DNA of 64,000 nt from Nitrososphaeraceae archaeon (GCA_016782225.1 JADDOW010000074.1:1-64000); one strand, 5' to 3'. Counted from the stretch's first letter, positions 19,553-28,653 are shown. Notes: generated by a model not told the origin, from the sequence alone. Numbers and translations: made by a program.

Positions 19553-20569
19553 CTATCTGTTGTGGTTTTTCCTTCTATCTATGGTATCGTTGATTTCAGC
19601 TCCGGTACCAATAATTGTAACTGGAAGGCCTGTTTCGGATTCGATATTCTCTACAAATTGCATTGCTTCCTTTGTAAGTTTTGAATAGTCTTTTATGCCT
19701 TTACATTGAGGAAAAACAATGTCTAGTTTTGTTAATGCAATCTGAGTTGCACTGTTAATTTGTATGGATTTTTTTGCAAGGTTAAAATTAAACGGCGCAG
19801 ATCTTCTTTGCCTTCCAGTCACACTACCATATTCTAACCAATTTTTTTCTTTTGCTTCTTCAGAACTTATCTCATTTGTTAGTGGACCTTCTCCCACTCT
19901 TGTAACATATGATTTAAAAACAATCAAAACCTCGTCTATTTTTTTTGGACCCACACCCACATCGGAACAAATAGCAGACGCAGTTACATCCTTTGAGGTG
20001 ACAAATGGGTATATTCCATGATATAGTGATAGAAATGTCCCTTGGGTTCCTTCTATAAGCACATTCTCTTTGTTGTCTATCGAATAGTTAATCGAATTGC
20101 TTACATCTTCTAAAAAAAGTGCAACTTCGGGGATATCTTTTGCAAGTTTTATCTTTCTTAGTGCTCTGTCGGCATTGGCAGGGCCAGTGCCGGTTCCAGT
20201 AGTGCCTATGGTATCCTTAAGATGGTTATCTTCATTGTCTTTCTCTAGATGGTGTTGTTCGATTATACCGCACTGAAAGTCAATGAATGTCCTATCTATC
20301 GCATCAAATGCATTAATTTCTCTTAAGAGTGTATTTGGTTCAACCAATACGCCCGAACCAATTAGCAATCTTGTATCTTTATTTAATACTGCACTTGGTA
20401 ACATCCTTACTTTGTATTCGTTATTGTTTTGTACAAATGTATGTCCTGCATTAGGTCCTACTCCTCCCCTGGCTGCCACATTATATTTATCATTTGTCGC
20501 TAAATAGGCTATGATTTTTCCTTTTCCCTCATCACCATAAAATCCACCTACTGTAACTAAACAAGGCAT
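19553..20569 (-). CDS. purA: adenylosuccinate synthetase
   Basis: Converts IMP plus aspartate to adenylosuccinate with GTP, the first step to AMP. 338 residues, the compact archaeal form, shorter than bacterial enzymes (~430). GGFYGDEGKGK at residues ~7-17 is the GTP/IMP-binding signature (bacteria have QWGDEGKGK), followed by GGVGPNAGHTF and GTTGTGTGPA. It lies 250 nt upstream of guaB on the same strand, so both branches from IMP are encoded side by side. Confidence 0.93.
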   Translation of the reverse strand: MPCLVTVGGFYGDEGKGKIIAYLATNDKYNVAARGGVGPNAGHTFVQNNNEYKVRMLPSAVLNKDTRLLIGSGVLVEPNTLLREINAFDAIDRTFIDFQCGIIEQHHLEKDNEDNHLKDTIGTTGTGTGPANADRALRKIKLAKDIPEVALFLEDVSNSINYSIDNKENVLIEGTQGTFLSLYHGIYPFVTSKDVTASAICSDVGVGPKKIDEVLIVFKSYVTRVGEGPLTNEISSEEAKEKNWLEYGSVTGRQRRSAPFNFNLAKKSIQINSATQIALTKLDIVFPQCKGIKDYSKLTKEAMQFVENIESETGLPVTIIGTGAEINDTIDRRKNHNR

Positions 20570-21193
20570 ATTGTTTTTATAAAAATTATATAATATTTAA
20601 TCTTAATAGTTCTATTTTATCCTGATGCATTTTGCTTACCATTATGTTTTTTCATGGCGTTTATCCTGTTTGACATTAGGCAACTTGACCTATCTTTTTA
20701 TATTTGGTGTTTAACTCAAAATCCGGGGACATGGTTCTATTATGTTACAAAAAGATTTTGTCTGATCTTTTGGCTGACTTTCCTATTCTTATATGCCCTA
20801 TATTGAAATTGAGCGATCGCAATTTTTTTTAATTTGGAATTCCCGGAATAATAATGTCTGGTAAAATTTTCTTTTTGACACCCTTGGTTAGGGTTATCCA
20901 TTGATTTTGCTATTTGTAAAGATGACTCACCTATTTTGCTATTTAAATTAGCCTAATTGTATTTCCAATCTTATTAGGCCTTTTTTTTTGAGCGCTATTA
21001 TCAAAAACTTGGAATAGGTGATATTTGCCCTCATAAAGCAGTGAGAAATCTGTTTTATTTGTGGATCTGAATTTATGTAATTTATAGATGTGAGGAAAAT
21101 CGAGTTTTTGGTGATAATCCATAGATGTTTTAGAGATATTTCATTAATAAGGACAATAATAGAAATTAGGAAAATCTTTATGTAATGATGATA
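20570..21193. other. intergenic, nothing recognised
   Basis: About 620 nt of AT-rich DNA with several T runs (for example near 20979-20988). It should contain the purA promoter at its left edge. No RNA gene or reading frame of note. Confidence 0.4.
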
Positions 21194-21460
21194 TCAACGG
21201 TAATTCCTGACTTCTTTCACTGCGGATAATATCCTATAGCCTTGAGTGTATTTTCCTATGCAAACACCCGATTTTCTACCTGTGACTGAAATATACCAGT
21301 CTGCAGTGGGCATTAATGTCCCATCATCCATAGATTGTATATAGGTGATACCTTGCCTATTTATATGCAAAATTAATGGCAGTCTGATGTCTTGACTTCC
21401 ATATAAGTAATTACTTGTATCACAAGCAAATAGGTTGCCTGGTTTAATACGGGCAACCAT
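21194..21460 (-). CDS. small unknown protein (88 aa)
   Basis: Beta-rich look with many aromatic and Gly residues (PLILHINRQGITYIQ, PTADWYISVTGRKSG). The frame is open from a TTG at 21481, but ATG 21460 gives a more protein-like start. No family recognised. Four TGACGG copies lie just upstream of the start and could be an operator. Confidence 0.45.
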   Translation of the reverse strand: MVARIKPGNLFACDTSNYLYGSQDIRLPLILHINRQGITYIQSMDDGTLMPTADWYISVTGRKSGVCIGKYTQGYRILSAVKEVRNYR

Positions 21461-21505
21461 TCTTACATTTGTGTATAGCAAAATGAAAATAGAGAAAATT
21501 CAAAA

Positions 21506-21541
21506 CCGTCATTTCCGTCATTTTTTCCGTCAAAACCGTCA
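21506..21541. repeat. four short direct repeats CCGTCA (TGACGG on minus)
   Basis: CCGTCA occurs at 21506, 21515, 21527 and 21536, with spacings of 9, 12 and 9 nt. The copies sit immediately upstream of the minus-strand gene starting at 21460, as expected of a multi-site operator, though chance or decayed coding repeats (Asp-Gly repeats in one frame) are possible. Confidence 0.5.
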
Positions 21542-21783
21542 AATTATTTGTCAAAAATCAAGTTGAGCGTAAATGTGGATGCAGGTTTGGTGCGGTTTGA
21601 TGTCTTGGATCTAATTAGTTATTGGTCCTAATTAACGGGTATGCCTCATTTTAGGGTATCATGAATTATGCGAAAACACACAATAGGTAAACAGGATAGA
21701 TATTTCGGTGTGTGTAAAATGCAATGTGTTGGCTATATGGCATCGTTAGTAAGAGAAAAATTATCGAATTTGTATTTTCATGT

Positions 21784-22236
21784 ATGAGCTATGACTCTAC
21801 ATCAAAATTTGTAGAAAATATTCTAATAATTTTATCAAATCTGCCTTATGGACTTAGAACTGGTATTATCAAAAATCGATTAATTGAATTTGATGGTTTT
21901 GATAAATCTGAAAAGAAAGAGATAATTAATAATATTTTGAAGAACTTTCATAAGATAGGGAGAGCCAAGGTTATGAGCCTTTTTGAATCATGGCTGAATT
22001 CGCTGTATGAGATGGATGCTTCTTCGATCAACTCAATTTTTAATTCATATCTGTTAGAGTTATATTTAAATCCAAATGACCTTGAAAATTTTGATAATCC
22101 TTTTATTTTGTCTTTGGTTAAAGTATTAAACGATTTACCTAAAAATAAAAGGGATAAACTGTGGTATTGTTTTATGGAGTCAGTATTGAATACACCTGAC
22201 CCTAAAATGTTTATAAAATTAATTCCTCAAAACTAA
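21784..22236 (+). CDS. helical unknown protein (150 aa)
   Basis: All-helical look with repeated hydrophobic patterns (VENILIILSNLPYGL, ILSLVKVLNDLPKN) and no membrane segment or catalytic motif. The frame is open from 21724, but the first 20 residues look non-coding, so ATG 21784 is chosen. It converges with the YggX-like gene. Probably a lineage-specific protein of unknown function. Confidence 0.55.
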   Translation: MSYDSTSKFVENILIILSNLPYGLRTGIIKNRLIEFDGFDKSEKKEIINNILKNFHKIGRAKVMSLFESWLNSLYEMDASSINSIFNSYLLELYLNPNDLENFDNPFILSLVKVLNDLPKNKRDKLWYCFMESVLNTPDPKMFIKLIPQN

Positions 22237-22285
22237 ATAAATAAGGCAATCTCGCCCACAAGATATTTAAATTATTAAGTAAAGT

Positions 22286-22531
22286 TTATTTGTTTTCTGG
22301 TTTTTTTTCTAATTCTCCAAGAGTTTTTTCAAAAAATCCCTTTTCATATTTTCTTAGGGCTTTTCTGTGTTCTGGAAGTGACATGTCCAGTCTCATTTCA
22401 TTCATCACCATTACAGCATAAGTGGTCCATTCTTTCCAGCAGTCTGGGCAGGACGGATATTTTTGTGATGTTGGATCTTCTACTTCGCTCTCCTCAAAGG
22501 TTCTGTTGCATTTTATACAGGTTTTAGACAT
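22286..22531 (-). CDS. YggX-like protein with N-terminal zinc ribbon
   Basis: 81 residues. CIKC near residues 5-8 and CPDC near 29-32 form a zinc-ribbon-like pair. The C-terminal half (WKEWTTYAVMVMNEMRLDM, then PEHRKALRKYEKGFF) follows the pattern of bacterial YggX (PF04362): W..W......INE..L.....EHRK.L......F. YggX helps protect Fe-S clusters and is linked to Fe(II) trafficking. Bacterial YggX lacks a ribbon, so metal handling here may differ. ATG 22531 is preferred to 22555. The match is by pattern only. Confidence 0.65.
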   Translation of the reverse strand: MSKTCIKCNRTFEESEVEDPTSQKYPSCPDCWKEWTTYAVMVMNEMRLDMSLPEHRKALRKYEKGFFEKTLGELEKKPENK

Positions 22532-22700
22532 CGTTTTATTAAAGTGAATTAACAACCTTATTATGTTTTTTTATTATGTGTTATGACGAAAACCCTAGCC
22601 AAGTTTTATTTATCAATATGTGAATATGGGCATAATCTATACCTAAGATTTTGATAGGTAAACTTAATGTAATATAAGTTTTTTTCATAATGATCCAATA

Positions 22701-22710
22701 ATATTTATTA
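22701..22710 (+). promoter_or_regulatory. TATA-like box of the plastocyanin-like gene
   Basis: ATATTTATTA centred 27 nt before ATG 22732, fitting a leaderless start. Confidence 0.5.
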
Positions 22711-22731
22711 ACTCTCTATTTAATATAAAAA

Positions 22732-23157
22732 ATGATGAAAATGGTCAATAAACCAGTTTATGTCACAGCAAGTTTGCTTGCAATTCTTAGTGTAGTAGTT
22801 ATTACATCAAGTGGAAACCTTTCTGTTTTCGCTCAAAGCCCAGCTGTCCAAGTATCTATTGTGCCTGGGGCAACCACCTTGGGAGAAACATCATGGAGCC
22901 CAAATCCTATTGAGGTATCGGTTGGCCAAAAAATTATATGGACAAATAATGATAATGCTGGCCATACAGTTACATCAGGAAACCCTGGCTCTGCAGACGT
23001 TGGTAAGCTATTTGATACTGGATTTACAAAAAGCGCAACAGGACCGGGAATACTCAATAAAGGACAAACATTTGAATTTACACCTACTACTGCAGGAGAG
23101 ATACCATACCACTGTTCATTACATCCAAACATGGTTGGCAGTATAGTAGTAAGCTAA
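22732..23157 (+). CDS. secreted plastocyanin-like cupredoxin
   Basis: 141 residues. A signal peptide covers about residues 1-35 (basic start, hydrophobic core, cleavage near VFAQS). The mature domain has a type-1 copper site: NDNAGHTVTSG supplies the first His, and YHCSLHPNMVG supplies Cys, His and Met. Blue copper proteins of this kind replace cytochrome c as extracytoplasmic electron carriers in ammonia-oxidising archaea, so likely partners are copper oxidases such as the NirK-like protein at 36903. A T8 run follows the stop. Confidence 0.93.
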   Translation: MMKMVNKPVYVTASLLAILSVVVITSSGNLSVFAQSPAVQVSIVPGATTLGETSWSPNPIEVSVGQKIIWTNNDNAGHTVTSGNPGSADVGKLFDTGFTKSATGPGILNKGQTFEFTPTTAGEIPYHCSLHPNMVGSIVVS

Positions 23158-23163
23158 ATCCTC

Positions 23164-23171
23164 TTTTTTTT
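23164..23171 (+). terminator. oligo-T terminator after the plastocyanin gene
   Basis: Eight consecutive T a few bases after the stop, the usual form of intrinsic termination in archaea. Confidence 0.4.
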
Positions 23172-23198
23172 ATTTATGTAATATAGTTACAGTCATCT

Positions 23199-23813
23199 TT
23201 GAGTATTAATTCATCGCTATTAACTTATATCCTGGATAATTTTGATTCTGGGATGGATAATTTTGGCATTGTTAATGATGACATCTTCAATGAGTTACTG
23301 TTTTTTTTGTCTCATCACAACATAAGGATAAAAAGCAACAAAATCGATGTTTCTTCTTTTAACAAACTCTCTATTGCATTGTTAGCTATTCGTAATGGCG
23401 CTGATATGGTCAAAATATGCGGCAAAATAAATTGGCATGATTTTGAATTGTTTTCGTCTGAAATAATGAAATATCATGGTTATCGTGTTTATACAAACTT
23501 TCGATTAAAAAACCCTAGGCGAGAAATTGATGTAATAGGCATAAAGTCTAATAAGGCTTTGTTAGTTGACTGCAAACATTGGAAAAAAAATTCTTTATCC
23601 AACCTTGAAGAAATCGTTGACAAACAAAAAAAACGTGGTATGCTTTTTTTACAAAAATCCAACATGAAAATAGAAAATGCTGTTCCAATTATACTGACAT
23701 TATTGCCCAATGAGTTTCAATTTGTAAATGACGTTCCGATTATAACTATCGATAAACTAAATTCTTTTTTGTTGGATTTTGATATGTACTATCAAAATAT
23801 ATTTAAAATTTAA
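23199..23813 (+). CDS. PD-(D/E)XK (Mrr/HJR-like) nuclease-fold protein
   Basis: 204 residues from a TTG start. The N-terminal ~70 residues are helical. The C-terminal domain has NWHDFELFSSEIMKYHGY, then REIDVIG and LLVDCKHWK, i.e. the E...D...CK core of restriction-endonuclease-like folds with the catalytic Lys preceded by Cys instead of Glu/Gln. Related proteins act on branched or foreign DNA. No methyltransferase gene is nearby, so repair or recombination is likelier than restriction. It converges with the Nudix gene and overlaps it by 4 nt. Confidence 0.65.
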   Translation: MSINSSLLTYILDNFDSGMDNFGIVNDDIFNELLFFLSHHNIRIKSNKIDVSSFNKLSIALLAIRNGADMVKICGKINWHDFELFSSEIMKYHGYRVYTNFRLKNPRREIDVIGIKSNKALLVDCKHWKKNSLSNLEEIVDKQKKRGMLFLQKSNMKIENAVPIILTLLPNEFQFVNDVPIITIDKLNSFLLDFDMYYQNIFKI

Positions 23814-24259
23814 TTTGTATTTATATTATTTATCTTTGACGTAATAAGAAATTCATTTGCATTTCTTAAAACCTTTTTGCTGTTATCAAATGATAATTTT
23901 TCTAACGCATGATTGAAATCTAACCACGCAAAGTTGATGTGTTCAAATGACAGTACTACTTTGTTAGTCCTTGTTTCTGCAAGATAATATATGACTGTTT
24001 TATTGACTATTTTTGACTTTTTTCTATATCTATAAGATATCTGTTGCCTAAAACCTTCTATTACTTTTATGTCTTTAATGGCGGTTTCTTCCATTACTTC
24101 TCTTTTGATGGTTTCTGTTTCGGTTTCTCCACTTTCAATGTTTCCCTTTGGAAAGTCCCAGTGGCCATAACTATAATTAAGAATGAGGTATTTAATTTCG
24201 AAATTTTCATCAACAATATACAATACTGCGCCTGCAGAAATTTCGTCATACATTGCCAT
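23810..24259 (-). CDS. Nudix hydrolase, Ap4A-hydrolase-like
   Basis: 149 residues with a complete Nudix box: GNIESGETETETIKRE then VMEETAI matches GX5EX7REUXEEXGU apart from Ala in place of the last Gly. N-terminal SAGAVLYIVDE and GHWDFPKGN are typical of diadenosine tetraphosphatases (MutT/NUDT2 group). It likely clears dinucleoside polyphosphates in the cytosol. It is followed on the opposite strand by the nuclease gene and preceded by a 45-aa gene. Confidence 0.88.
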   Translation of the reverse strand: MAMYDEISAGAVLYIVDENFEIKYLILNYSYGHWDFPKGNIESGETETETIKREVMEETAIKDIKVIEGFRQQISYRYRKKSKIVNKTVIYYLAETRTNKVVLSFEHINFAWLDFNHALEKLSFDNSKKVLRNANEFLITSKINNINTN

Positions 24260-24312
24260 GAGTGATTTCTACGCTTATAAAAATATGTCCATGATTTTTT
24301 ACTTTTTGTTCT

Positions 24313-24450
24313 CTAATCAATTTTAATGTTTAACTCTTCAAAATTTCCATTTATGCTATAATCATGTATGTCTTCCCATTCCTCAACTGTCATCCAATAC
24401 CCACAGTATATTTTTTTTGTTTCGTTATCGGTTTCTCCGTGTTTTGGCAT
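24313..24450 (-). CDS. small acidic protein (45 aa)
   Basis: ATG 24450 to TAG 24313. Sequence contains IYCGYWMTVEEWEDIHDY, a Trp- and acid-rich stretch that looks genuinely coding and is unlike chance AT-rich frames. It lies between the Nudix gene and the cis-prenyltransferase on the same strand, possibly in one transcript. No family known to me. Confidence 0.5.
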   Translation of the reverse strand: MPKHGETDNETKKIYCGYWMTVEEWEDIHDYSINGNFEELNIKID

Positions 24451-24501
24451 TATTTATGATATGAATTAATTAATAAGGTATTAATGATTTTCTTGTCTTT
24501 T

Positions 24502-25311
24502 TCATTTTCCATATCTTCTTGATCTTTTTTGATATGTTCTTATTGCTCTCATCAAATCTATTTTTCTAAATTCTGGCCAAAAAACATCCACAAAAATGAG
24601 TTCACTGTATGCACTTTGCCATAATAAAAACCCACTTAATCTTTTTTCACCAGAGGTTCTTAGTATTAGATCTGGTTCTGCTTGTGGAAGATGTGCTGTA
24701 TATAGGTTCGACTCTATTAGTTTTTCATTGATTTCATCAATGTCAATTCTTCTTTCTTGAATCGATCTTGCTATTTTCTTTATTGCGGTCAATAATTCCT
24801 GTTGCCCACCATATGCAATAGCTATATTCAAGTACATGTTCTGATAATTTTCTGTTCCTGATTCCAGCTTTTTTAAAATCTGCTGAAGTCCATCAGGTAG
24901 TTTTTTGAAGTCCCCTATCGATTTAATTCTTATTTGTTTATTGTGTATTCTCGCATCATCGTGTAATCTTGTGAGTTTCTCTTCTAACAGTGAGTAAATA
25001 TTATCTATTTCAAAAGGATCTCTTTCCAAGTTTTCATCTGAAAGTACATAAATGGTGGTTATTTTTATTCCTAAATCATAAATCCAATTCAGAAGATCTT
25101 CTGCAATGTCTGCACCAATCTTGTGACCTTTCTCTTTTTTTACCTCCTTTATCTTTGACCATCTTCTGTTGCCATCTAAAATAATTCCTATGTGTTGAGG
25201 GAATGGATATTGGATTATTTGATTTAGAAGGTGTTTCTCATATATTCTATATACTATATTTTGCCTTGAAAAATCATATAGTTTCTTTAAACACTTATCT
25301 AACACATGCAT
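24502..25311 (-). CDS. uppS: cis-prenyltransferase (undecaprenyl-diphosphate synthase family)
   Basis: Builds long-chain Z-polyprenyl diphosphate, the sugar carrier lipid for archaeal N-glycosylation. HIGIILDGNRRWSK near residues 40-53 contains the catalytic Asp46 and the diphosphate-binding Arg pair; IYVLSDENLERDP, then NIAIAYGGQQELL and DLILRTSGEKRLSGFLLWQSAY follow in the family order. 269 residues is normal. It has a 30-residue helical N-terminal extension. DUF373 lies 45 nt upstream on the same strand. Confidence 0.92.
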   Translation of the reverse strand: MHVLDKCLKKLYDFSRQNIVYRIYEKHLLNQIIQYPFPQHIGIILDGNRRWSKIKEVKKEKGHKIGADIAEDLLNWIYDLGIKITTIYVLSDENLERDPFEIDNIYSLLEEKLTRLHDDARIHNKQIRIKSIGDFKKLPDGLQQILKKLESGTENYQNMYLNIAIAYGGQQELLTAIKKIARSIQERRIDIDEINEKLIESNLYTAHLPQAEPDLILRTSGEKRLSGFLLWQSAYSELIFVDVFWPEFRKIDLMRAIRTYQKRSRRYGK

Positions 25312-25356
25312 GGTAATTTTTTTTATATTTGGTAAATTCCGACTCCTAATGAATTT

Positions 25357-26544
25357 CTATTGGTTATCGTGTTTAAGTGCTTCTCCCCCTTTTCTGTTCC
25401 TGAAGTATTGAAAAAGGAATGTTGCAACTATTAAAGTTATTGCAAGGCCTATCAACAAAGATGAAATCAAGTTGAATGGGTTTCCCCTTGCAGCTATGAG
25501 GGATGTAAACTGTAACATGGGTATATACAACAATGCCAAAACTACCAGTCTTAAGATATCGTATATTATTTTAATACTGCCCTTAAACCAATTGCTCAGT
25601 AGTATTCCTGCAAAAATTGTTGATATCCCTATCCACAATAACGTAATGATCCCAGACACAAAATTTCCCAATATTATCTTGTTTGTGATTATTGATGCAA
25701 TTCCATTCTGTGATTCTAATGCATCAGGTGGAATTTGGGAAATCCCATTCAGTATCGAAGCTAAAATAATCAATGTTCCGGCGAAGTAAGAGAATATTCT
25801 AATAAATCCTGAAGGTGTTGGTTTTGAGAACGAAACTATCGCTTTGTCTATGTCAAAGGCCCTTAGAATAAACGCCAAACCCAATATGCTTAAACCCAAG
25901 GCAAATGCTTCCCTCGAAAACCCGAAAATTATGGAAAGGCCACTAGTTATAAACAACGCACCAGGTAAACCGAGAAAAAATTTTGAATATCGTGGATCAT
26001 AAAATAATATTTTTAAATATCGGGCCAAAATGGCATAAGAGTATTCTACGCTTCTACTTTGCCTTACTATAACTCTTTGAAGCGATATTATTGGAATTTT
26101 TCCTTGAATTATGGGAATTGCCGTTTCATCGTCTTCTCCATCTGATACAACTACAGCCCCGTCTGCATTATATCCATCAAGCACCTTGTCTATTTCCTGC
26201 GCAATCTTCACATCTCCTTCTACACCTCTGTTGAATTTGCCTGCTACAATGGTAACCTCTGCGTCGTATCCTTTTGTTCTAAATTCTTCATATGACTTGA
26301 TTGCTCCAAAGATTGCATTAGAGTCCGAATCTTCAGGATCCTCTATAGCAAGCCTAGTTCCTGCTTCAATGCAATGATCTTTGCCTATTACTGGCGTTTC
26401 TATCCCGCTTTTTATGCCAATATCGTCATCTCTATCTATACAAATTATTAATATTTTTGTACCGCCCTGAAATGACTGTATTTCGTTATAGTTTTTATTG
26501 TCTGTAAAATTTACTTTGTTTTTTAATTGGCCTGCCCTAGGCAT
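25357..26544 (-). CDS. DUF373 family membrane protein
   Basis: 395 residues. A soluble N-terminal domain (~1-165) has ILIICIDRDDDIG and VVVSDGEDDETAIP, both hallmarks of the archaeal DUF373 family. The C-terminal half has about six membrane helices. Function is unknown. The gene lies upstream of uppS on the same strand, consistent with a link to lipid-carrier or envelope metabolism, though that is only context. ATG 26544. Confidence 0.85.
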   Translation of the reverse strand: MPRAGQLKNKVNFTDNKNYNEIQSFQGGTKILIICIDRDDDIGIKSGIETPVIGKDHCIEAGTRLAIEDPEDSDSNAIFGAIKSYEEFRTKGYDAEVTIVAGKFNRGVEGDVKIAQEIDKVLDGYNADGAVVVSDGEDDETAIPIIQGKIPIISLQRVIVRQSRSVEYSYAILARYLKILFYDPRYSKFFLGLPGALFITSGLSIIFGFSREAFALGLSILGLAFILRAFDIDKAIVSFSKPTPSGFIRIFSYFAGTLIILASILNGISQIPPDALESQNGIASIITNKIILGNFVSGIITLLWIGISTIFAGILLSNWFKGSIKIIYDILRLVVLALLYIPMLQFTSLIAARGNPFNLISSLLIGLAITLIVATFLFQYFRNRKGGEALKHDNQ

Positions 26545-26631
26545 TAATTATACAACAAAATAATGTATCTTCTATATAATTAAGTTACTTGAGAGTGTTT
26601 TCTGTTAGAAAAAGATGGCTTTTTTTATAAA

Positions 26632-27057
26632 CTATTGAAACAATCTTCGGTGCTCCTCTAGCATGCATCTGTTATACACAACTTTTATTCCTTTTTCTGT
26701 GGCAATCTCTTCTGCTTCTTTATTGTATATGCCCTTTTGCATCCATACCACTTTTATCTCTTTTTTGTCTATCGAGTCTTCTACCACTTTTAACACATCC
26801 TCTGATCTTCTAAATATATCCAATATGTCGATTGAGTCTGGAACCTCTGAAACTTTTCCATAGGCTTTTCTATTTAGAATTTCGGAATAGTTTGGATTAA
26901 TTGGGATTACGTTATATCCTTTTTCTATCAGGTATTTTGAGACATGGTTTGATGGTTTCCCTTCGGTAGGTGATATTCCTGCTATTGCAATGTTTTTCAA
27001 CTTATAAATCTCTCTAATCTCTTCATCTGAGAAATCATCGGTTTTCATTTCGCTCAT
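26632..27057 (-). CDS. CoA-binding (Rossmann) protein
   Basis: 141 residues, single CoA_binding domain: IAIAGISPTEGKPSN is the dinucleotide/CoA loop, followed by NVIPINPNYSEILNRKAYG and VVWMQKGIYN, then a conserved NRCMLEEH end as in YccU-type proteins. This family lacks the ligase domains of acyl-CoA synthetases, and its role is unclear. ATG 27048 is an alternative start. Confidence 0.88.
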   Translation of the reverse strand: MSEMKTDDFSDEEIREIYKLKNIAIAGISPTEGKPSNHVSKYLIEKGYNVIPINPNYSEILNRKAYGKVSEVPDSIDILDIFRRSEDVLKVVEDSIDKKEIKVVWMQKGIYNKEAEEIATEKGIKVVYNRCMLEEHRRLFQ

Positions 27058-27188
27058 AATTATTATACGTTGTTGATATTTGTTTTTTTATTAATAAATC
27101 TGGCTATGGAAAAAACAACATTTGGTCTATTTCTAAATTTAATGATGCTTGTGTATTCTGATAGATAAAAGGATAATAATATTAGAAT

Positions 27189-27950
27189 GTGATAGATTAT
27201 GTTAGGTTGAGGTTTGCTGATTGGTACCCATATTATTTGGAAATATCATCCAATTTGCACCTTGATGTAAAAAAAGACATACTATCCTCTATTATTTTAT
27301 CTAATTTGATACCCAATGAAACCTCGGATTTAAACTGCTTAAATAAATTGAACAGTAAAAAAACATTGATAATTGGTGCGGGGCCAAGCATAGAGGACTC
27401 TTCGGTACAAAAATTTATCCGTGATCGTTCAGACTTCGTTATAATATCATCTGATGGATCCACAGAACTATGCCTTCAGTTAAACATTGTTCCTGACTTT
27501 GTTGTGACTGATCTCGATGGTGATATTGACTCTTTATTATCTGCCAATAAATCTGGATCAAAGCTGGTAATCCATGCTCATGGTGATAATATCGATAAAA
27601 TTCTTAGATTTGCCCCACGTTTTAGGAATTTCTTTGGGACAACACAAGTTTTTCCACTCCGAAATGTTTTTAATTTTGGCGGATTTACTGATGGCGATAG
27701 ATGTGTGTTTCTTGCCGATGAGTTTCAGTGCGCTGAAATTTGGTTAGTTGGCATGGATTTTAGTTCCTCAATAGGCTATTTTTCAAAAAAAAGGCGGATA
27801 TGCAATTTAAACCTAAAAAGGAAGAAATTACTTGTCGGTAAGAATTTGATTGAGATGTTGGCAAAAAGATCTGACTCTATCATGATCAATGTTACAACTT
27901 TTAAATTTAACTCATTAATTAATGGTACAACTGAATATAAATTAAAATGA
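27189..27950 (+). CDS. MptE-like 6-hydroxymethylpterin diphosphokinase
   Basis: 253 residues from GTG. TLIIGAGPSIE, ISSDGSTELCL and PDFVVTDLDGD are the landmarks of archaeal MptE (DUF115), which transfers diphosphate to 6-hydroxymethyl-dihydropterin in folate/methanopterin synthesis. In this lineage the product would feed tetrahydrofolate or tetrahydromethanopterin-like cofactors. Its stop overlaps the next ATG (ATGA), so a small membrane protein is translationally coupled to it. Confidence 0.87.
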   Translation: MIDYVRLRFADWYPYYLEISSNLHLDVKKDILSSIILSNLIPNETSDLNCLNKLNSKKTLIIGAGPSIEDSSVQKFIRDRSDFVIISSDGSTELCLQLNIVPDFVVTDLDGDIDSLLSANKSGSKLVIHAHGDNIDKILRFAPRFRNFFGTTQVFPLRNVFNFGGFTDGDRCVFLADEFQCAEIWLVGMDFSSSIGYFSKKRRICNLNLKRKKLLVGKNLIEMLAKRSDSIMINVTTFKFNSLINGTTEYKLK

Positions 27951-28123
27951 ATACAAAAAAAATTCTTGGTATTACTGGCTTTGGTCTTGCTATATTGGGT
28001 GGTTATTTGTGGATGATAAACCAATATCCATTATCTTTGATAGTGTGGGGTTTAACCTTTTTGATAATTCTGCGTTTAAACCGTATGAAAAAAACCCAAA
28101 ACAACTATAAAAGAAAAAGATAA
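27947..28123 (+). CDS. small membrane protein coupled to MptE (58 aa)
   Basis: Starts inside the mptE stop (ATGA overlap at 27947-27950). Two hydrophobic segments (ILGITGFGLAILGGYLWMI and SLIVWGLTFLIIL) form a hairpin, followed by a strongly basic tail. The overlap and the membrane-hairpin pattern make it a credible gene. Function unknown. Confidence 0.65.
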   Translation: MNTKKILGITGFGLAILGGYLWMINQYPLSLIVWGLTFLIILRLNRMKKTQNNYKRKR

Positions 28124-28208
28124 TTGTTTTTGGGAAACAAAACCTTGGATTTAAACAATCCCTGTAGTAGTTTGTTTTCTATTCTTGTTTGATGACATTG
28201 AATTTGTT

Positions 28209-28587
28209 TTACCTTTTTGGTTTTAGTATATTAACTTTGGTAAATCTTGATGCTTTCCGAATAATGAACCTATTTGTATTGATGTGTTTTATAATGATGT
28301 GGATTACAAAAAGGTTTAGCCAATTCATTAAATTCTTTATTGAGTGGTACTCTTTGTACATGTGAATAAAAATTTCTAAACGTTTAACATTAGACATCTT
28401 TTACTGTGCGAAGTGCCTTGGTGATCTTTTCTGAATACTGTTGATGATTAAAATTATGTTTAATTAATGCCCAAAACCAATTGGGTTTGAAAATCTGTCT
28501 ATTTGTCCACTGTCCCGTCAGCAGCTCTCTGTATGTTTCGTAGTTTTCTTTTTCTTTGTAAAAGTCAAATTCTGCTTTTGGTTGTAT
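28209..28587 (-). pseudogene. possible gene remnant, two overlapping fragments
   Basis: From 28587 to 28390 a frame of 65 codons (YKEKENYETYRELL, FKPNWFWALIKHNFN) looks strongly coding but has no start codon after its upstream stop. At its end an ATG in another frame (28397) opens a second, Ile-rich frame to 28209. Together they resemble a decayed or frameshifted gene. No family recognised. Confidence 0.25.
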
Positions 28588-28653
28588 TCAATTTATTTTT
28601 GATATGGTGTTAATTAAAGTATGTTGCATCTAAATAGATGTGTTCTTTAAAAT

